Assembly (NCBI GenBank): GCA_026075535.2
Contig: AP026550.1
Location: forward strand, 3,782,001 to 3,846,000
Reading direction: 5' to 3'
Source: Tricholoma matsutake
Taxonomy: Eukaryota; Basidiomycota; Agaricomycetes; Agaricales; Tricholomataceae
DNA length: 64,000 bases
Part shown: positions 12,317 through 23,196 of the stretch, piece by piece
Position numbering within the stretch: the stretch's first letter is position 1
How the letters are laid out: every line of letters starts with the position of its first letter
The notes under the pieces: generated by a model
Database searches by the model: none
Seen by the model: the letters and a program-made list of their open reading frames with translations, nothing else
What the model was told of the DNA's origin: nothing
Translations under genes and position numbers: made by a program

Positions 12317-15211
12317 TCAGATCAAATCTGCAAAGAAAAAGTCTGTGTTGGGAGGTGGTGGTCCCGGATCAAGGCCGCTAGGAATTTCCACCATCTCCCC
12401 TGAGAGGTCTGTGCGGGCAGTCAGTTACAGGACAGTAATACAGTGCCATTGCATACCAAGAAGTTTGATCTTCAGACCGATCTCTGTCAGCACATGCACA
12501 AATCCTGCAGTCTCCTTCGAGGCGACATGTCCACCATCCTTACGAAGCATATTAAGTCCGTCCGTCCAATCAGCCCATCGGGCTTGATCTGGTGCAATCT
12601 GGTCCGCCAAAGACCCCTCGTGAGCACTAAGAAGCGAGAATGAAAGCGGGGAAGGTATAAGTGGGGATGTTGGTAGATCAGTTTGATCCCGAAGAACATT
12701 TGGCGGTGGGACACAGTTGCCTGTCGAGATCTCATTAATCATAGACACATCAATTCTTTCCGGAAGCTCTTCAAGCCCACTGCGGACAGGAAACTTGGTG
12801 GCACTATCGACATAATGCAGATATTTCATGCCGGTGTCCTGAAAAAGGAGCGAGTGAGGCACTATTAAAATTGCAAAGGTGTTATCTACCAATCTCATAA
12901 AGCGCCAAGGCCGGCTGGGCCGACGAGCATTGTCTCGAGGAGCGGACGGTGGAAGAGCATTGACGAACCAGGCACCTTGCAGCAAGCATTGAATTCTCTG
13001 CTGTCTCACAAATTCAAACGATTCTTTGTATAGCTTAGCCCGCAGATTCCTGTCATACTAATTTTAGAAATAAACAACTTCTAGGATGGGTTGTACTCAC
13101 CGCACAGGCACCTTGCTAAGAAGGTCATCTTCGAGCTCGAGCTCCCTCATCTGCCGATCCCTTACAATACGATATTCTTCATTGAAATCATGTTCAACTT
13201 CATGCCACTGCCGGACATTCTCGCTCCGAAGCGCGACTTTGATTCTAATACTTCCATCAACCTCTGGTCAACAATCAACAAAGGAAGATACATACTGACT
13301 GCGCACAAGAGCAACCACGCGAGTAAAATCGTCGGTTGCTGAACCGCTCTCACTCCACATTCGAAGGAAAAAATGTGTTGTTAAAGCATGGACTTTATAA
13401 AAATCCAAGAAAAAAGGCTGAAAGGTTGTAGATGTCGAATCTAGTGATGCAGTTTAAGTTAAACAGATCAGGCGCGCTCCAGAGACACGTACATCCTGGA
13501 GCAAAGATTGCCCAATGTTCTGATAAAAGCTCAACTACCTCATTGGAAGCCTTTGCAATTGGACATCGTCGTTCCCGAGGTCGGCTTAGCTGTTCAAGGA
13601 CTAGCTGTGATATGTCTATCAGCAAGCGTAGCATGTAATGACAGGCGATAGTATACCTTTGAAAAGTCTGGATCACTTTCCACAAATCTCTTCTGCATGG
13701 TGATGAAACGACAAGGTTGACTTAGAATACTGACGTCACAATACAGTACTTACCAAACAATCAAGACCTAGGACACCAACCCCGCTGAACTCTTCAACTA
13801 TGTCCTCTGAATCAAAACCGAGCTTTCTCCATCTTACAGGTGAACCGTTCTCATCAATGGCTTCCACCAACTTGCTGGTTGACCAGATGTATTGAAGAGC
13901 TGCAGCATGAGAGGGCTCGGAATCAAGGTCAACCAGGGTGGTCTTCTTGCGATATGTGACCCGGATGATGTTTGCCTGGAAATCCAGAATGCACGAAGTC
14001 AAATCCTCCATGATGTGCAAGGACATGAGCCGCTGATCATGCTGATCCGTTATTACGTTATATTGTTAATGTAAGTCCACCTACAACGACCGCTTTTCGA
14101 ACATTCAATCTCTCAAGCTCCGCAATAAATTCCTCCCAGCGTGCATCGCTTGCATGAGACAGTAGGGAATTTATCAACATCATGCTGGAACGTCAGGAAT
14201 GAGAAACGGAGATTAACCATCTCAACACAAGACACACCTATACTGAGCCATGGCAGTATCCGCGCTGCCTAGTCGACTAACGACCGTCTCTAATAAACCT
14301 TTCTCCTTCCTCATCTGCTCAAACACAACGTGAAAGCCATATCGATATACAGACCCTGGTGGTGCTGTCGGAGGACTCGTACTCGAACTCGGCATCAAGG
14401 GTCCTGGGACACTGGTTGGGTCAGCCTCGACGAGTTTCTTCAAAATGGCTGTTGCAGGACGGCAGACGTTGACTAGGGAATGAGGGGATGAGAGTATTTG
14501 TACAACTTTGAAGATAAATGGGTCGTCAAGACCTGCCCAGCCGTAATCGAGCTCCATAAGATTCTGCATTGCTGTTAACGCGTACTGATTCAACGATCGT
14601 GAGAGTCCGAAGGAAGACGCTTGTAACGATAACATACCGCTAGTGTATTACCAGATGAGGTGTATATCACAGCGGCCAATTCTTCCAGTCCATTGTGATT
14701 TAGAAACTCCTGGGCAAATTGCTCCTCCTACAAAAAAATTGGGATCATTCGTTCGCAGTTGTAGCCAGGAGAAGAGATGACACACGTACGCGAATGAACT
14801 TCTGTAGAGAAAACAGCGTCAGTTTGATGGTCCGTTCATTCCGTATGCGGAGTTTTTCCGCCGTTTCCCGTGCTTCGCGAGACGGTGCGTTAACAAGTCT
14901 AGAAAGATTTAATATGACTACCATCGGCCAGAGCGAACTCACTTGAGATTGGCTTTTGCCCTGATTTTTTTCCTCAGGTTGTCATTGGTAACCAGTTCGT
15001 CCGTTTCATCTCTCAGGGCAAAGTTGGATGGTGGGTCCTTGATTTTCAAGTTGATACATAATTGCTTGACGACGTCGTCGACTGTGAGCGTGGGATCGAT
15101 GCGCGCGCGAACTATCTGACCGTCCCCTGTCGAGACGTTGTTGGTTGGGACTAAAGCGCCCGACCTCGCTTGTGTACCATTAGTGTTGGGAGATGATGCG
15201 TGGGCCGACAT
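12317..15211 (-). CDS. ELMO-domain engulfment and motility protein
   Basis: Fungal homologue of ELMO/CED-12, the partner of DOCK-type Rac exchange factors in actin and polarity signalling. Thirteen exons close in phase: 15211-14943, 14898-14790, 14727-14638, 14584-14238, 14184-14085, 14032-13754, 13692-13657, 13604-13493, 13440-13296, 13244-13101, 13049-12890, 12838-12457, 12408-12317, giving 754 residues. An N-terminal ubiquitin-like/RBD-type segment (TVDDVVKQLCINLKIKD) leads to armadillo-like helices (EEQFAQEFLNHNGLEELA; INSLLSHASDARWEEF). The central ELMO domain ends in FSGVGVLGLDCL and the helices that follow. After a basic helix (LRAKLYKESFEFVRQQRIQ) comes an atypical PH domain (PWRFMRLDTGMKYLHYVDS), and the protein ends with a Pro-rich tail (GLDPGPPPP), the type of motif that binds the DOCK SH3 domain. 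Length fits the family. Confidence 0.9.
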
Positions 15212-15931
15212 GAGTATGGACAGAGTCAGAAGGCTGTGAAATGACCAACAAGAGTAAGATTTCAAGATGCAAGACAAACCGCGATCGTCTAAAGTTTCCA
15301 TGCCACGCGGAAGGAGAGACTCACATTTAGCCAGTAAATTGAACGCAGCTATATCCAGGACGAAATTCGCCTTGAGATGGGCAGGAGCCTGGAAACGTAA
15401 AAGTACACAATTGCAATAGACTCTAGAGCAATCCCCTATGTGGACTGACGTTCCAAATCATCCTGCACTGAACGGATTTCGGGGTGAATGTAAACTCACC
15501 AGCCTGTAGCTTTCTAACATAATAACAGTGAGCGTTTGCGCGTGAAAATCAACAAATCATGCAAGGAAAATAAGATCAGAACGCGATATTCGCATCTAAG
15601 AAAACTCAGACTGACGTGCAAATGTATCGAACTCATCGTAGAGGGAAAAAGAGAAGATTGAGAAGGAGAACATACCACGGTAAAGGACCTCCTAACGCTT
15701 GAATAGGACAAGCAGAACAAGATAAATTATAGACAGAGATTCTGAGTCTGAGCAGCCTAACTACGTAGGCTACACGTGAGAGAATTCGCGATGGATTATG
15801 TAACACCTTCGCCAGTTTCCGTGTCCGACAACGTCCTTAAGCTATGATGGCATTAATGTGACGAAGACTATGCCTGTGCATGACTGCTCGCAAGCGGAAA
15901 ATATTCGTCGCATAAATTCAGTTTAGACTAA
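15212..15931. other. Spacer between ELMO gene and M28 pseudogene
   Basis: About 720 bp upstream of the ELMO start. It carries several short open frames on both strands but none with domain content or a matching splice pattern. It probably holds the ELMO promoter and 5' UTR. Confidence 0.4.
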
Positions 15932-17306
15932 TCAGATAGCCATTTCGTAAACAAACGCGACACCAATCTTCGCAAATTCGACAGAATGATCCATCAACAG
16001 TGGCTGTATCATTAGCAGAGTGAGTGTTTGGATTATCATCCCCTGTTACAGCCTCGTAAGTGAATGAGCTCGGGTGCCTTGTTCCAGCTAGCGTGATCTG
16101 AGCATGCATAGCCGCACTATTCATTTCGTTAGCTTGTCGGGAATAAGATAGCATTGTAGACCACACTTACAGGAATATCCATGGTCCAGGGAATTCTTGA
16201 ATATGTGGTAATCCGAGGAAAGTATTCAGACTTTCGTCAATATAGTCTGCTTCCACTGCCATCGCTTCCTTGGAACCGGGCTTAAAGCTATAGTTTAACA
16301 CCTCTGCTGCTTGCTCAGAGTAGTAGCGGGAAACAGAGGTCCGCCTAGACGGACTCCGAAATGGGATAGGCGAGGGAGCGAACCCAAAATCTGGCCAACT
16401 ATCCAGACATGTCGAGTTCCATAAACGCTTTCACTTGGACCCCATTATTTTTGTAGTTTGTCGCAATCGCTTGGGAGCCTAAATGTCCAACTTCCTCACC
16501 AGAAATTCAACGGGATTAGATGGTGTGAATCCAGCAGCAACAAGTGCTCTGAAACCTTCAATGAGATTTGGAGATTAATGGAGTCCATGTGTGCACCGAC
16601 AATCGTACCTGGAGACGAAGTCGATTTGCCATAGATTTTGGTTACAATCGAAGACTGACCCCAGCTGTGCGTGAAAGGTAAAACAGTGATATCGCTCCGG
16701 CGTTGCGCAATCTGAAAGTTTAGCAGGCACCTTCAGTGTTGGATCACCGGGTCAGAAAAGGTGCAGGCGCTACACTTTTCACGGTATTCAGGATCCATGG
16801 GCTTGCTTGAGCACCTGTGAACGACGTATAATAACGGTTGTTGGATGCTGTGAGATTAAGCCTGCATGTTAGGGATTGAAACTGTGGTTAGAATGGGTTT
16901 GACCGCTGATTGATGAGAAGGTACTGGAATTATGGAGAGTCGTCCCAAATGATGAGTCAGGAGAGGAACTGAAAGGTCAATTCTACGAACATGCAGCAAC
17001 TGGTGAAACCTTTTGCAAGCTGCACGCAATCTACTCAAGCTCATACACTTCAGTAACATCGAACTGCGGTAAGGGTAATTTCGATAAGCTTCAGCGACCA
17101 AGAAGTAAGGTTACAAACTTGATCCTAGAACGCATGAGTTCGAGCCGTTCATTTTCCCTCAAACTCAGAACGGGGCGACCCCTTCTGCAAGACTGAGGAC
17201 TGAGCAGACGCAATCCTTGGGAAGATTTGACTACGATAGAGATTGGCTCTGCATGTACGAACGAAAGTGCGAGAAGGACAAACGAGAGAGAGAACTGAAA
17301 TCTCAT
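15932..17306 (-). pseudogene. M28-family leucyl aminopeptidase pseudogene (LAP1-like)
   Basis: Remnant of a secreted zinc aminopeptidase. The start at 17306 gives a signal peptide (MRFQFSLSFVLLALSFVHA), then the propeptide pattern EGLRL..ENERLEL and, across an intron, RIKFFDVTEVYELE. The catalytic half is seen in pieces: TGAQASPWILNTVKS, ITVLPFTHSWGQSSI, IVGAHMDSIN (first zinc ligand), EEVGHLGSQAIA, then KPGSKEAMAVE, TTYSRIPWTMDIP and the hallmark CGYACSDHASW, ending VEFAKIGVAFVYEMAI. Lesions: a frameshift after NMQ, loss of the GADDDGSG zinc-ligand stretch, a frame break before EEVG, an insertion of about 105 bp after LDMSG, a 1-nt shift before the TTYSRIPW stretch, a frameshift just after the HASWNK stretch and another near the C-terminus. 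Several ancestral introns are still recognisable. I see no way to splice an active enzyme. Confidence 0.82.
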
Positions 17307-17564
17307 GACAAACGGGAAGGCTGTATATCGGTTAGATTCGTATCCCAGCCCTTTTAACAGGTTCTCCATTGCATGTCACGCCGGTATCCAGTTGCATACA
17401 GAAGGCAAGAAGGTGGATTGAGAACGAAGAGCTCTCGGCATCCGATGGATGATTCAAAAAACGTGATCTGTCGTAGAACTCTGCACAGCCACTTGTCAGC
17501 CATCCCAAGAATACTTATATGAAGCAGATATGAAGCGACATTCAATTTGTTCTCAACCATCATC

Positions 17565-19653
17565 ATGTTCGAATTCGACCAGACATTCAGTGACATTTCT
17601 TCGAGTTCCTCTGTTTCCTCCCTCGATTTTACAGAACTAGAAGAGTTTCAGTTATTGTCCAGATCACTTTCGCTTGAGGCACTGCCAGTCATCACCGATG
17701 AATACGTCCCTCCTTTCAACGATGTCCCTCCTTTCCCTCTCAATAGGCGCTTGTTTCCAAACGATGATTTTCTCAAGACCCCCAGACGCGCCACAATCAT
17801 CTTGGATTCCGACGACAAGATGAGAATAACACTGACGTTGCCGACCACTCCTCGAATGACCAACGTTTTAAAGGAACCTCGAGTCATCGATTCCAGTGCC
17901 GTGTGTTTCATCATTGCTTTCATTAGTACTTACTGCCGTTACCTAATCATTGTTACAGGGAAATCAAACAATGAATTTTGAGGTATACGAACATCTTGCA
18001 TGGGAGGACACAGAGACTACACCGTGTGTCCCTGAAAGATCGCTTATGCCTTATCCCGTCTCATCCTGTTACTCCAGATACTATCGTGAAGCATTGGGAG
18101 TGGTTGCTCCAGTAAACCGTGCTCTAAATAAACGGCGAGCTTCCGAGCGTTCGTCGTCATTCCGTGATGCACTTGTCTTTGAGCATGATGTTATGTATGA
18201 AATAGAAGAAAGAGCAAGGCGATGGTCCCTTGACGTTCCCGTGACCTCGATGAACCAGGAGATGGTCGATATGATGGTCGAGTTGCATAACTTAAATTCT
18301 TTTTTCAAGGCTGGCCTGGAAGATCTCGATCAATCTGTTGTCGTGCTGGAAGAAAGAAAGGAACGGCCTGAACCACCGTCGCTTATGATCTCTAATTCCC
18401 ACTGCGCCATTCCGATATCACTCGAATCGTCCGAAAATCTTGTGCTAGACCCTCCGCTTTCGTTGGCCGCCCGCCGTGGCAAAGATCATCTTCCCCCGCT
18501 TTTGGTGAAGACCCTTAAACACAACGCCCTCATGACAGAGTATCCGAGCATTCCTACGGCATTCTTAGGCTCTCCCTCCGTTTACTCGCCGAAGTTCGAA
18601 TATGCCAATACTGCAGATGACCCATCTCTGGATTTGGAAGACATGATTTCTAGTCTCAGGTCCCAGTGCGCATCTATCCACTCTGATTCCCAAGGACCTG
18701 TTCAAACTGAGGACCTAATTCCTGCGACAATGGACCTCTCAGCGGATTCGTGGACTCAGTCTTGCAAGGATAACGATGACGCGGAGTGGGCTTTTGCGAA
18801 TTCATTTCTGCGCAATTTAGGAGCCAGCGCTAGGGATTCCAACTCTATTCAAAACCCACACACGAATAACCACGCTATAGGCCCCCGTGAACCCAGTCCA
18901 GCATACAGTCAAGGTACCCCTACCTGGGGGTCTAAGATTAATCCTACGTCTTATGGAACAATCAGGAGTCCTCCACGTGGTCCCCCTCCCTCTACTCCTC
19001 CGCCGCCACTGCCATCGCCTTCTAGTCCGTCCTCTCCGCACAAAGTACGAGGGATCCTCAAGAATTCAAAAAATGTCAGATTCGCGTCTTTGCCAGTTTC
19101 CACGTCTGCGGGGAATGTCGAAATCCCTCTCAGTCGACGTCGACAGTCAATGGCTCTTGTTCCTGTTGATCGCCCTAAACGTCTTCGTCCGAAGTCTAAC
19201 ACCATTGCTGGTAGTGCTCCACCCCTGGTTCTTCCTAGAACTCATGGCACGACTCCTTCACCCGCAACGAAGGACGCAAAACATGGAGGTGACCGTCCGA
19301 TGTCTGTCCCAAGTTCCAATCATTCAGATGGTTTTCGCTCAAGAGCGCCAATCACGCCTGGGCAAGCGAGGACTCCACTTACCTCTATTTCTCGCCAGAG
19401 TACCCCTGCACAGAAGCCCCCTGCACAGAAGCCCACCCATGTATCTGTAGGCCGACATTCCCTCGGACGTTCTATTAAGGCAGAGATCAACAAAGAACCT
19501 GATGGCACTAAGGGTCGCGCTTCTCATACTCCTAATTTGTCAAGACGGTGGACAAATGAAAACAATTTTCGCCGGAGAAGTGATGCTAGTCAAGTTACAC
19601 CGAAAAGCCGCATGCCTGTTCCTCTTCGTAATATTTTGACGCGATTCAAATGA
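17565..19653 (+). CDS. Hypothetical low-complexity protein
   Basis: Two exons (17565-17900, 17959-19653) with a 58-nt intron give 676 residues. No domain is recognised. The N-terminus is acidic and Ser-rich (SDISSSSSVSSLDFTELEE). The middle contains a helical-looking patch (YEIEERARRWSLDVPV and MVDMMVELHNLNSFFKAGL) that is the most conserved-looking part. The C-terminal half is Pro/Ser/Arg-rich, with a polyproline run, a KVRGILKNSKNVRFA motif resembling PP1-docking (RVxF) or cyclin/CDK-regulated segments, and a directly repeated AQKPPAQKP. It ends close to the tRNA gene. A regulatory, disordered fungal protein is the best description; RVxF-type binding is inference. Confidence 0.7.
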
Positions 19654-19745
19654 ACAGAGCATCGGGATCAATAATTGTATGTACGACGTAGTGTTTGGAA
19701 GATTGGAAGCGGAGGAGTTGAGATCACTGAGAAATTTTCACATGT

Positions 19746-19839
19746 GGCCTGATGGTCTAGTAGTATGATTCCTTGTTAGGGCTTTACCAATCGTGTGCCG
19801 TAATCGAGGAGGTCCCGGGTTCAATTCCCGGTCAGGCCC
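19746..19839 (+). tRNA. tRNA-Pro (AGG anticodon) with intron
   Basis: A cloverleaf can be built: acceptor stem GGCCTGA/TCAGGCC, D arm around GGTCTAGTAGTATG, anticodon stem CCTTG/CGAGG with loop TTAGGGC, and T arm GGTCCCGGGTTCAATTCCC. The anticodon AGG reads proline CCU and, as inosine, CCC/CCA. About 22 nt of extra sequence sits one base 3' of the anticodon, the canonical place for nuclear tRNA introns. A T-rich tract from 19841 is a good RNA polymerase III terminator. Confidence 0.9.
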
Positions 19840-19988
19840 CTTTATTTTATTTTTTGTTTTTGGTAAAGATCCACAAGTGCGGGACATCAGCAATAGCCTA
19901 CGATATCGCTGCCAATGAAGATCCAGTACAAGAGAGTAATATTACAATTTATTCACTACCTTAGTCAATGGGGCCACCTCCATTCCAT

Positions 19989-22140
19989 TCACCTTCCCCT
20001 TCCAGCATAACCAACTCGGAACCGACTTATTATTGAAGGCGTCTGACCACTGGTGCCGCCAGGCCAGAAATCTAGACGCCTCACAGCTAACGACCTTTCA
20101 TTGATTATCTCTTCCTCATGCGATTCATCATTATCGGCCTAAGTGTGAAGCTGCGTTCAGTTTCGAGCAGAGTATGTGTATGACAAAAAATGACCTCAAG
20201 ATCAATCACCAGTGCGCCCGTGTGCCAGCCAGCCGCGGCGATGGAGAAACAGAACCGGTCCTTGGGACTTTTCCTATCGTGATCAAATCTTATTTCAGTT
20301 GGTACCTTGACTTCAGGTAGGTCGTAAACCCCATCAACGGCAAAACCTCCAGGTGCTCCGGCGGGGAGTGTGGCAGGATCTCCTAGTCCCAGGGCTCCTT
20401 TATCACATACACCCCATGTTAAAACCTTTCCCGACGACATCAAAGCAATGTAGTGATGGTCACCAGGCACCACTGAAATTATGGACTTGTTCTGTAAACC
20501 CGGGATTATCTTAGGTTTCAAGTTTGCGTCGTCCAGGTCGCCCTTCAGTACAATCGAACTAGCACCAGTTGAATATGCAAAAAAGTGCTCAAAATTTGCA
20601 GAAATCTGCTCGTTTATTAGTGTGCTGAAACAGAATATGCGAAAGTTTTCCCCACATGGGTTATCTGCATAGTGAGAGGAGCTTCCATCTTGTGACCCAT
20701 GAACATATCTCGCACTGCGTTCACTTCGCTGAACTCTGGTAGCTGCGCTGGTGTCAATAACTCTATTATAAAGATAAAAATCATCTCACATACTGCCAGC
20801 CTCCTCTCAAAACTGTGATCTCGTTGTCGAGTGAATCAAATATAAGGACGTGACCTTGGTTCGTCAATCCAATGAGATGTTTATCTAATCCCGCTACCTG
20901 GATGAGCTTAGTCGGCTTTTGCTCTGCGCTCCCTCCACTGGTCAAGTCAGGTAGGGCTGGCATTGGAGGAAGACGGGTGGGATTCAGATTCAATTCCCAG
21001 GGTACGCAAGATATTGCGCCTTTACGAGGAGCATAAGTATTGGCGTTGCCTGGCTGCCTGGCTGCCTGGATACGAGTGTCCATCTCCCCAGAAAACGGCC
21101 ACCATACAAGAACGTCACCTGAATGAGTAAGCACGCAAGAAAACATCCAACCACACTCGATTTGAACTGGTTTGAAGTCGGGGTCCTTGAACACCGGCGA
21201 CGATAACCAGAAAGGATGGGCCCAATTCGCAAAATTCCATATCCTGTGACTAGTATCTAATGATGAAGCATGCGACCGGCCACAGCTGTTTTCGAAATGT
21301 ATCATAAGTAACAGCGGATACTTTCTTATACATAGGAAATATGAACCTGATGCTGCGCATTGTTGCTGGTATCTCCAGCCTCAGGGGGGTCCTAGCGCTC
21401 TTTCCCGGTGCAGAGAATCCATCACCCAAGATAGGAGTTTCCCCGTTTAAGGTGCCTGAATTCCAGCCTCAGATCTAGGCAAAATATGAAATGATTGTGA
21501 ACACACCCCAGACGTGGATGCGACCTTCAGAATCCAAGGCATGAAATGACCTACAACAACATAAGAAATTAGTTCACATCATGAAATAACTCTGTCCAGG
21601 TTTACCATCCTCCAGCAACGAGACTGACGAGACGGGCCCCAGAAAACACGAGCTGCGTCGGGAACGGAATGCCACCACCAGTGTGCTGTGAAAAGCCCGA
21701 CAGTCCAAGCCTCCCATTATCCTTACTTCTGATAATGTGCCGAACACGATGGTTCAACGACACGCATAAGATACCGCACAAAATGCTCACCCCCACACAT
21801 AAACTTGAAGTGTACTTAGCAAAATGATCACCAGCGATAAGATTCATGCACACCTTGGGGATTGAAGAGACCACGGTAAATAAACTTCCAGCCACTAGTG
21901 CGAGCTGTGCCTGCACCAGAAAAATTAAAGTCGCTTTCCAGTCTCCGCTTCCAAAAGGTGTCATCAGAACAAAGAGTGGCAAATGTCTGTCGAAACAATC
22001 AACGATGCTCATATGTGCAGCTTCCCTCAGTTATGAATCACCTTGTTGGTACAGCCAAGCCGTAAGATATCGGCGATCTGCATAGATGGAAATAAGTTGT
22101 CCAGGAGAACCTCAACAGGCATTTCAGACAGGGGTGACAT
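19989..22140 (-). CDS. F-box and RCC1-repeat protein (SAF1-like)
   Basis: Probable substrate receptor of an SCF ubiquitin ligase. The first exon (22140-22042) encodes an F-box (MSPLSEMPVEVLLDNLFPSM) that continues into DDTFWKRRLESDFNF (21986-21854). A 13-nt micro-exon (21803-21791) encodes the YVW of the first RCC1 blade. RCC1/BLIP-II-type repeats follow: RLGLSGFSQHTGG, LVSLVAGGW, FHALDSEGRIHVWG, ISCGRSHASSLD, IECGWMFSCVLTHSGDVLVW, GLDKHLIGLTNQGHVLIFD, ISANFEHFFAYSTG and VVPGDHHYIALMSSGKVLTWG. Last exons are 20790-(start about 21240), 20742-20656, 20605-20195 and 20138-19989. Domain order matches yeast SAF1, whose known target is adenine deaminase Aah1 in quiescence; the same target here is only an inference. 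Reading frame appears intact. Confidence 0.85.
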
Positions 22141-22324
22141 CTGTAGTTAAACGTTGAACGTTGAGCGCTTGAGCAGTCACAGCGATCTGATTGAAAATGC
22201 AAAACAGACTGTTAGAACGAAGCGATTGAACGACTGAAGAAATTGATATCGGACACAGCCAGAGATGAAGCTGCGTGCGATACGTCATCGCACGTGACCA
22301 TCATGTGTCAATGAATAACATTGT

Positions 22325-22452
22325 CTAATCGTGCATGATGAATAGTGGACGTGAAATGCAGGATAGGACAAAATAGGGAGTTGCAAGACTCCCTGAGGTG
22401 GCGCCGACCACCCCGACAAGTCTGCAGGCATTTATTTCGAGTGTGGATCCCT
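22325..22452. repeat. Repeat A, outer copy
   Basis: First copy of the A repeat, beginning CTAATCGTGCATGATGAATA and ending GAGTGTGGATCCCT. It matches the copy at 22819-22954 nearly base for base, apart from a short indel around GGACGTG versus GGACCGTGGGATGTG. Confidence 0.85.
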
Positions 22453-22626
22453 AGTTCTAATACACACATGACGAGTATAATCAGACTAGGTGGCATTGTA
22501 GCGAGGGTGCATCAAAACCTTCCTGTTGTTAAAAACCCAGTGGGAAAAATAAACAGCAGCGAGGGAAAGCTACCAGCTGGTGCCAAGCAGGTGGGCTCGA
22601 AACAATACCCAGGATGTGGGTGGGTG

Positions 22627-22816
22627 GAGCACAAAAACTTCTGGAGACAGCAAACTTGAGGGAGTAGACAAGCACAGGCTTGAACTCTACAAGTCTGGGA
22701 TGTGCGGATTGCTTGCACGGGAACAGCTGGTTTCAGAAACCAGGAAGGGAAAGTTCACGGTCCAGGCCGGATCATCACACTGCCCGATTAGACTACTATA
22801 AAAACATTCTAAAGAC
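22627..22816. repeat. Repeat B, inner copy
   Basis: Starts GAGCACAAAAACTTCTGGAG and ends CATTCTAAAGAC. It is about 97 percent identical by eye to 26174-26361, with a handful of transitions plus a 3-nt difference near the end, and abuts the second A repeat directly. Confidence 0.85.
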
Positions 22817-22818
22817 GA

Positions 22819-22954
22819 CTAATCGTGCATGATGAATAGTGGACCGTGGGATGTGTAATGCAGGATAGGACAAAATAGGGAGTTGCAAGACTCCCCGAGG
22901 TGGCGCCGACCACCCCGACAAGTCTGCAGGCATTTATTTCGAGTGTGGATCCCT
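22819..22954. repeat. Repeat A, inner copy
   Basis: Second copy of the A repeat, in direct orientation with the outer copy, immediately following repeat B. The recombinase ORF lies to its right. Confidence 0.85.
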
Positions 22955-23196
22955 AATAAGCCTATAAAATGGGGGATGGGAAGGGAGGGAAAGAAGAAGT
23001 AAGTAAGGAGTAAAGAAGTAAAAGAACAAATACAAGTTGAACAAAGTGATCAGGAACACAAAGAAATAGTCTGATGGCAATGTCCAATTCCAAATCTGAG
23101 GTAATAAATTTGAAGGTCCAAGTCCATAGTCCATATGAAAGTCTGTTAAGAGAAAAGTAATCCGAGATCATAGCCTGTGGAGATAAAAGGAAACAA

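Noticed and set aside
20743..20789. Apparent 29-nt intron in the F-box/RCC1 gene
   Set aside because: Using the acceptor at GCGCAG gives a normal 47-nt intron and the conserved join QYLPEFSEV.
21854..21986. Possible frameshift in the F-box/RCC1 exon after DFNF
   Set aside because: Recounting the T run on the minus strand (five T) restores DFNFSGAG and the downstream frame; the exon is 133 nt and fits.
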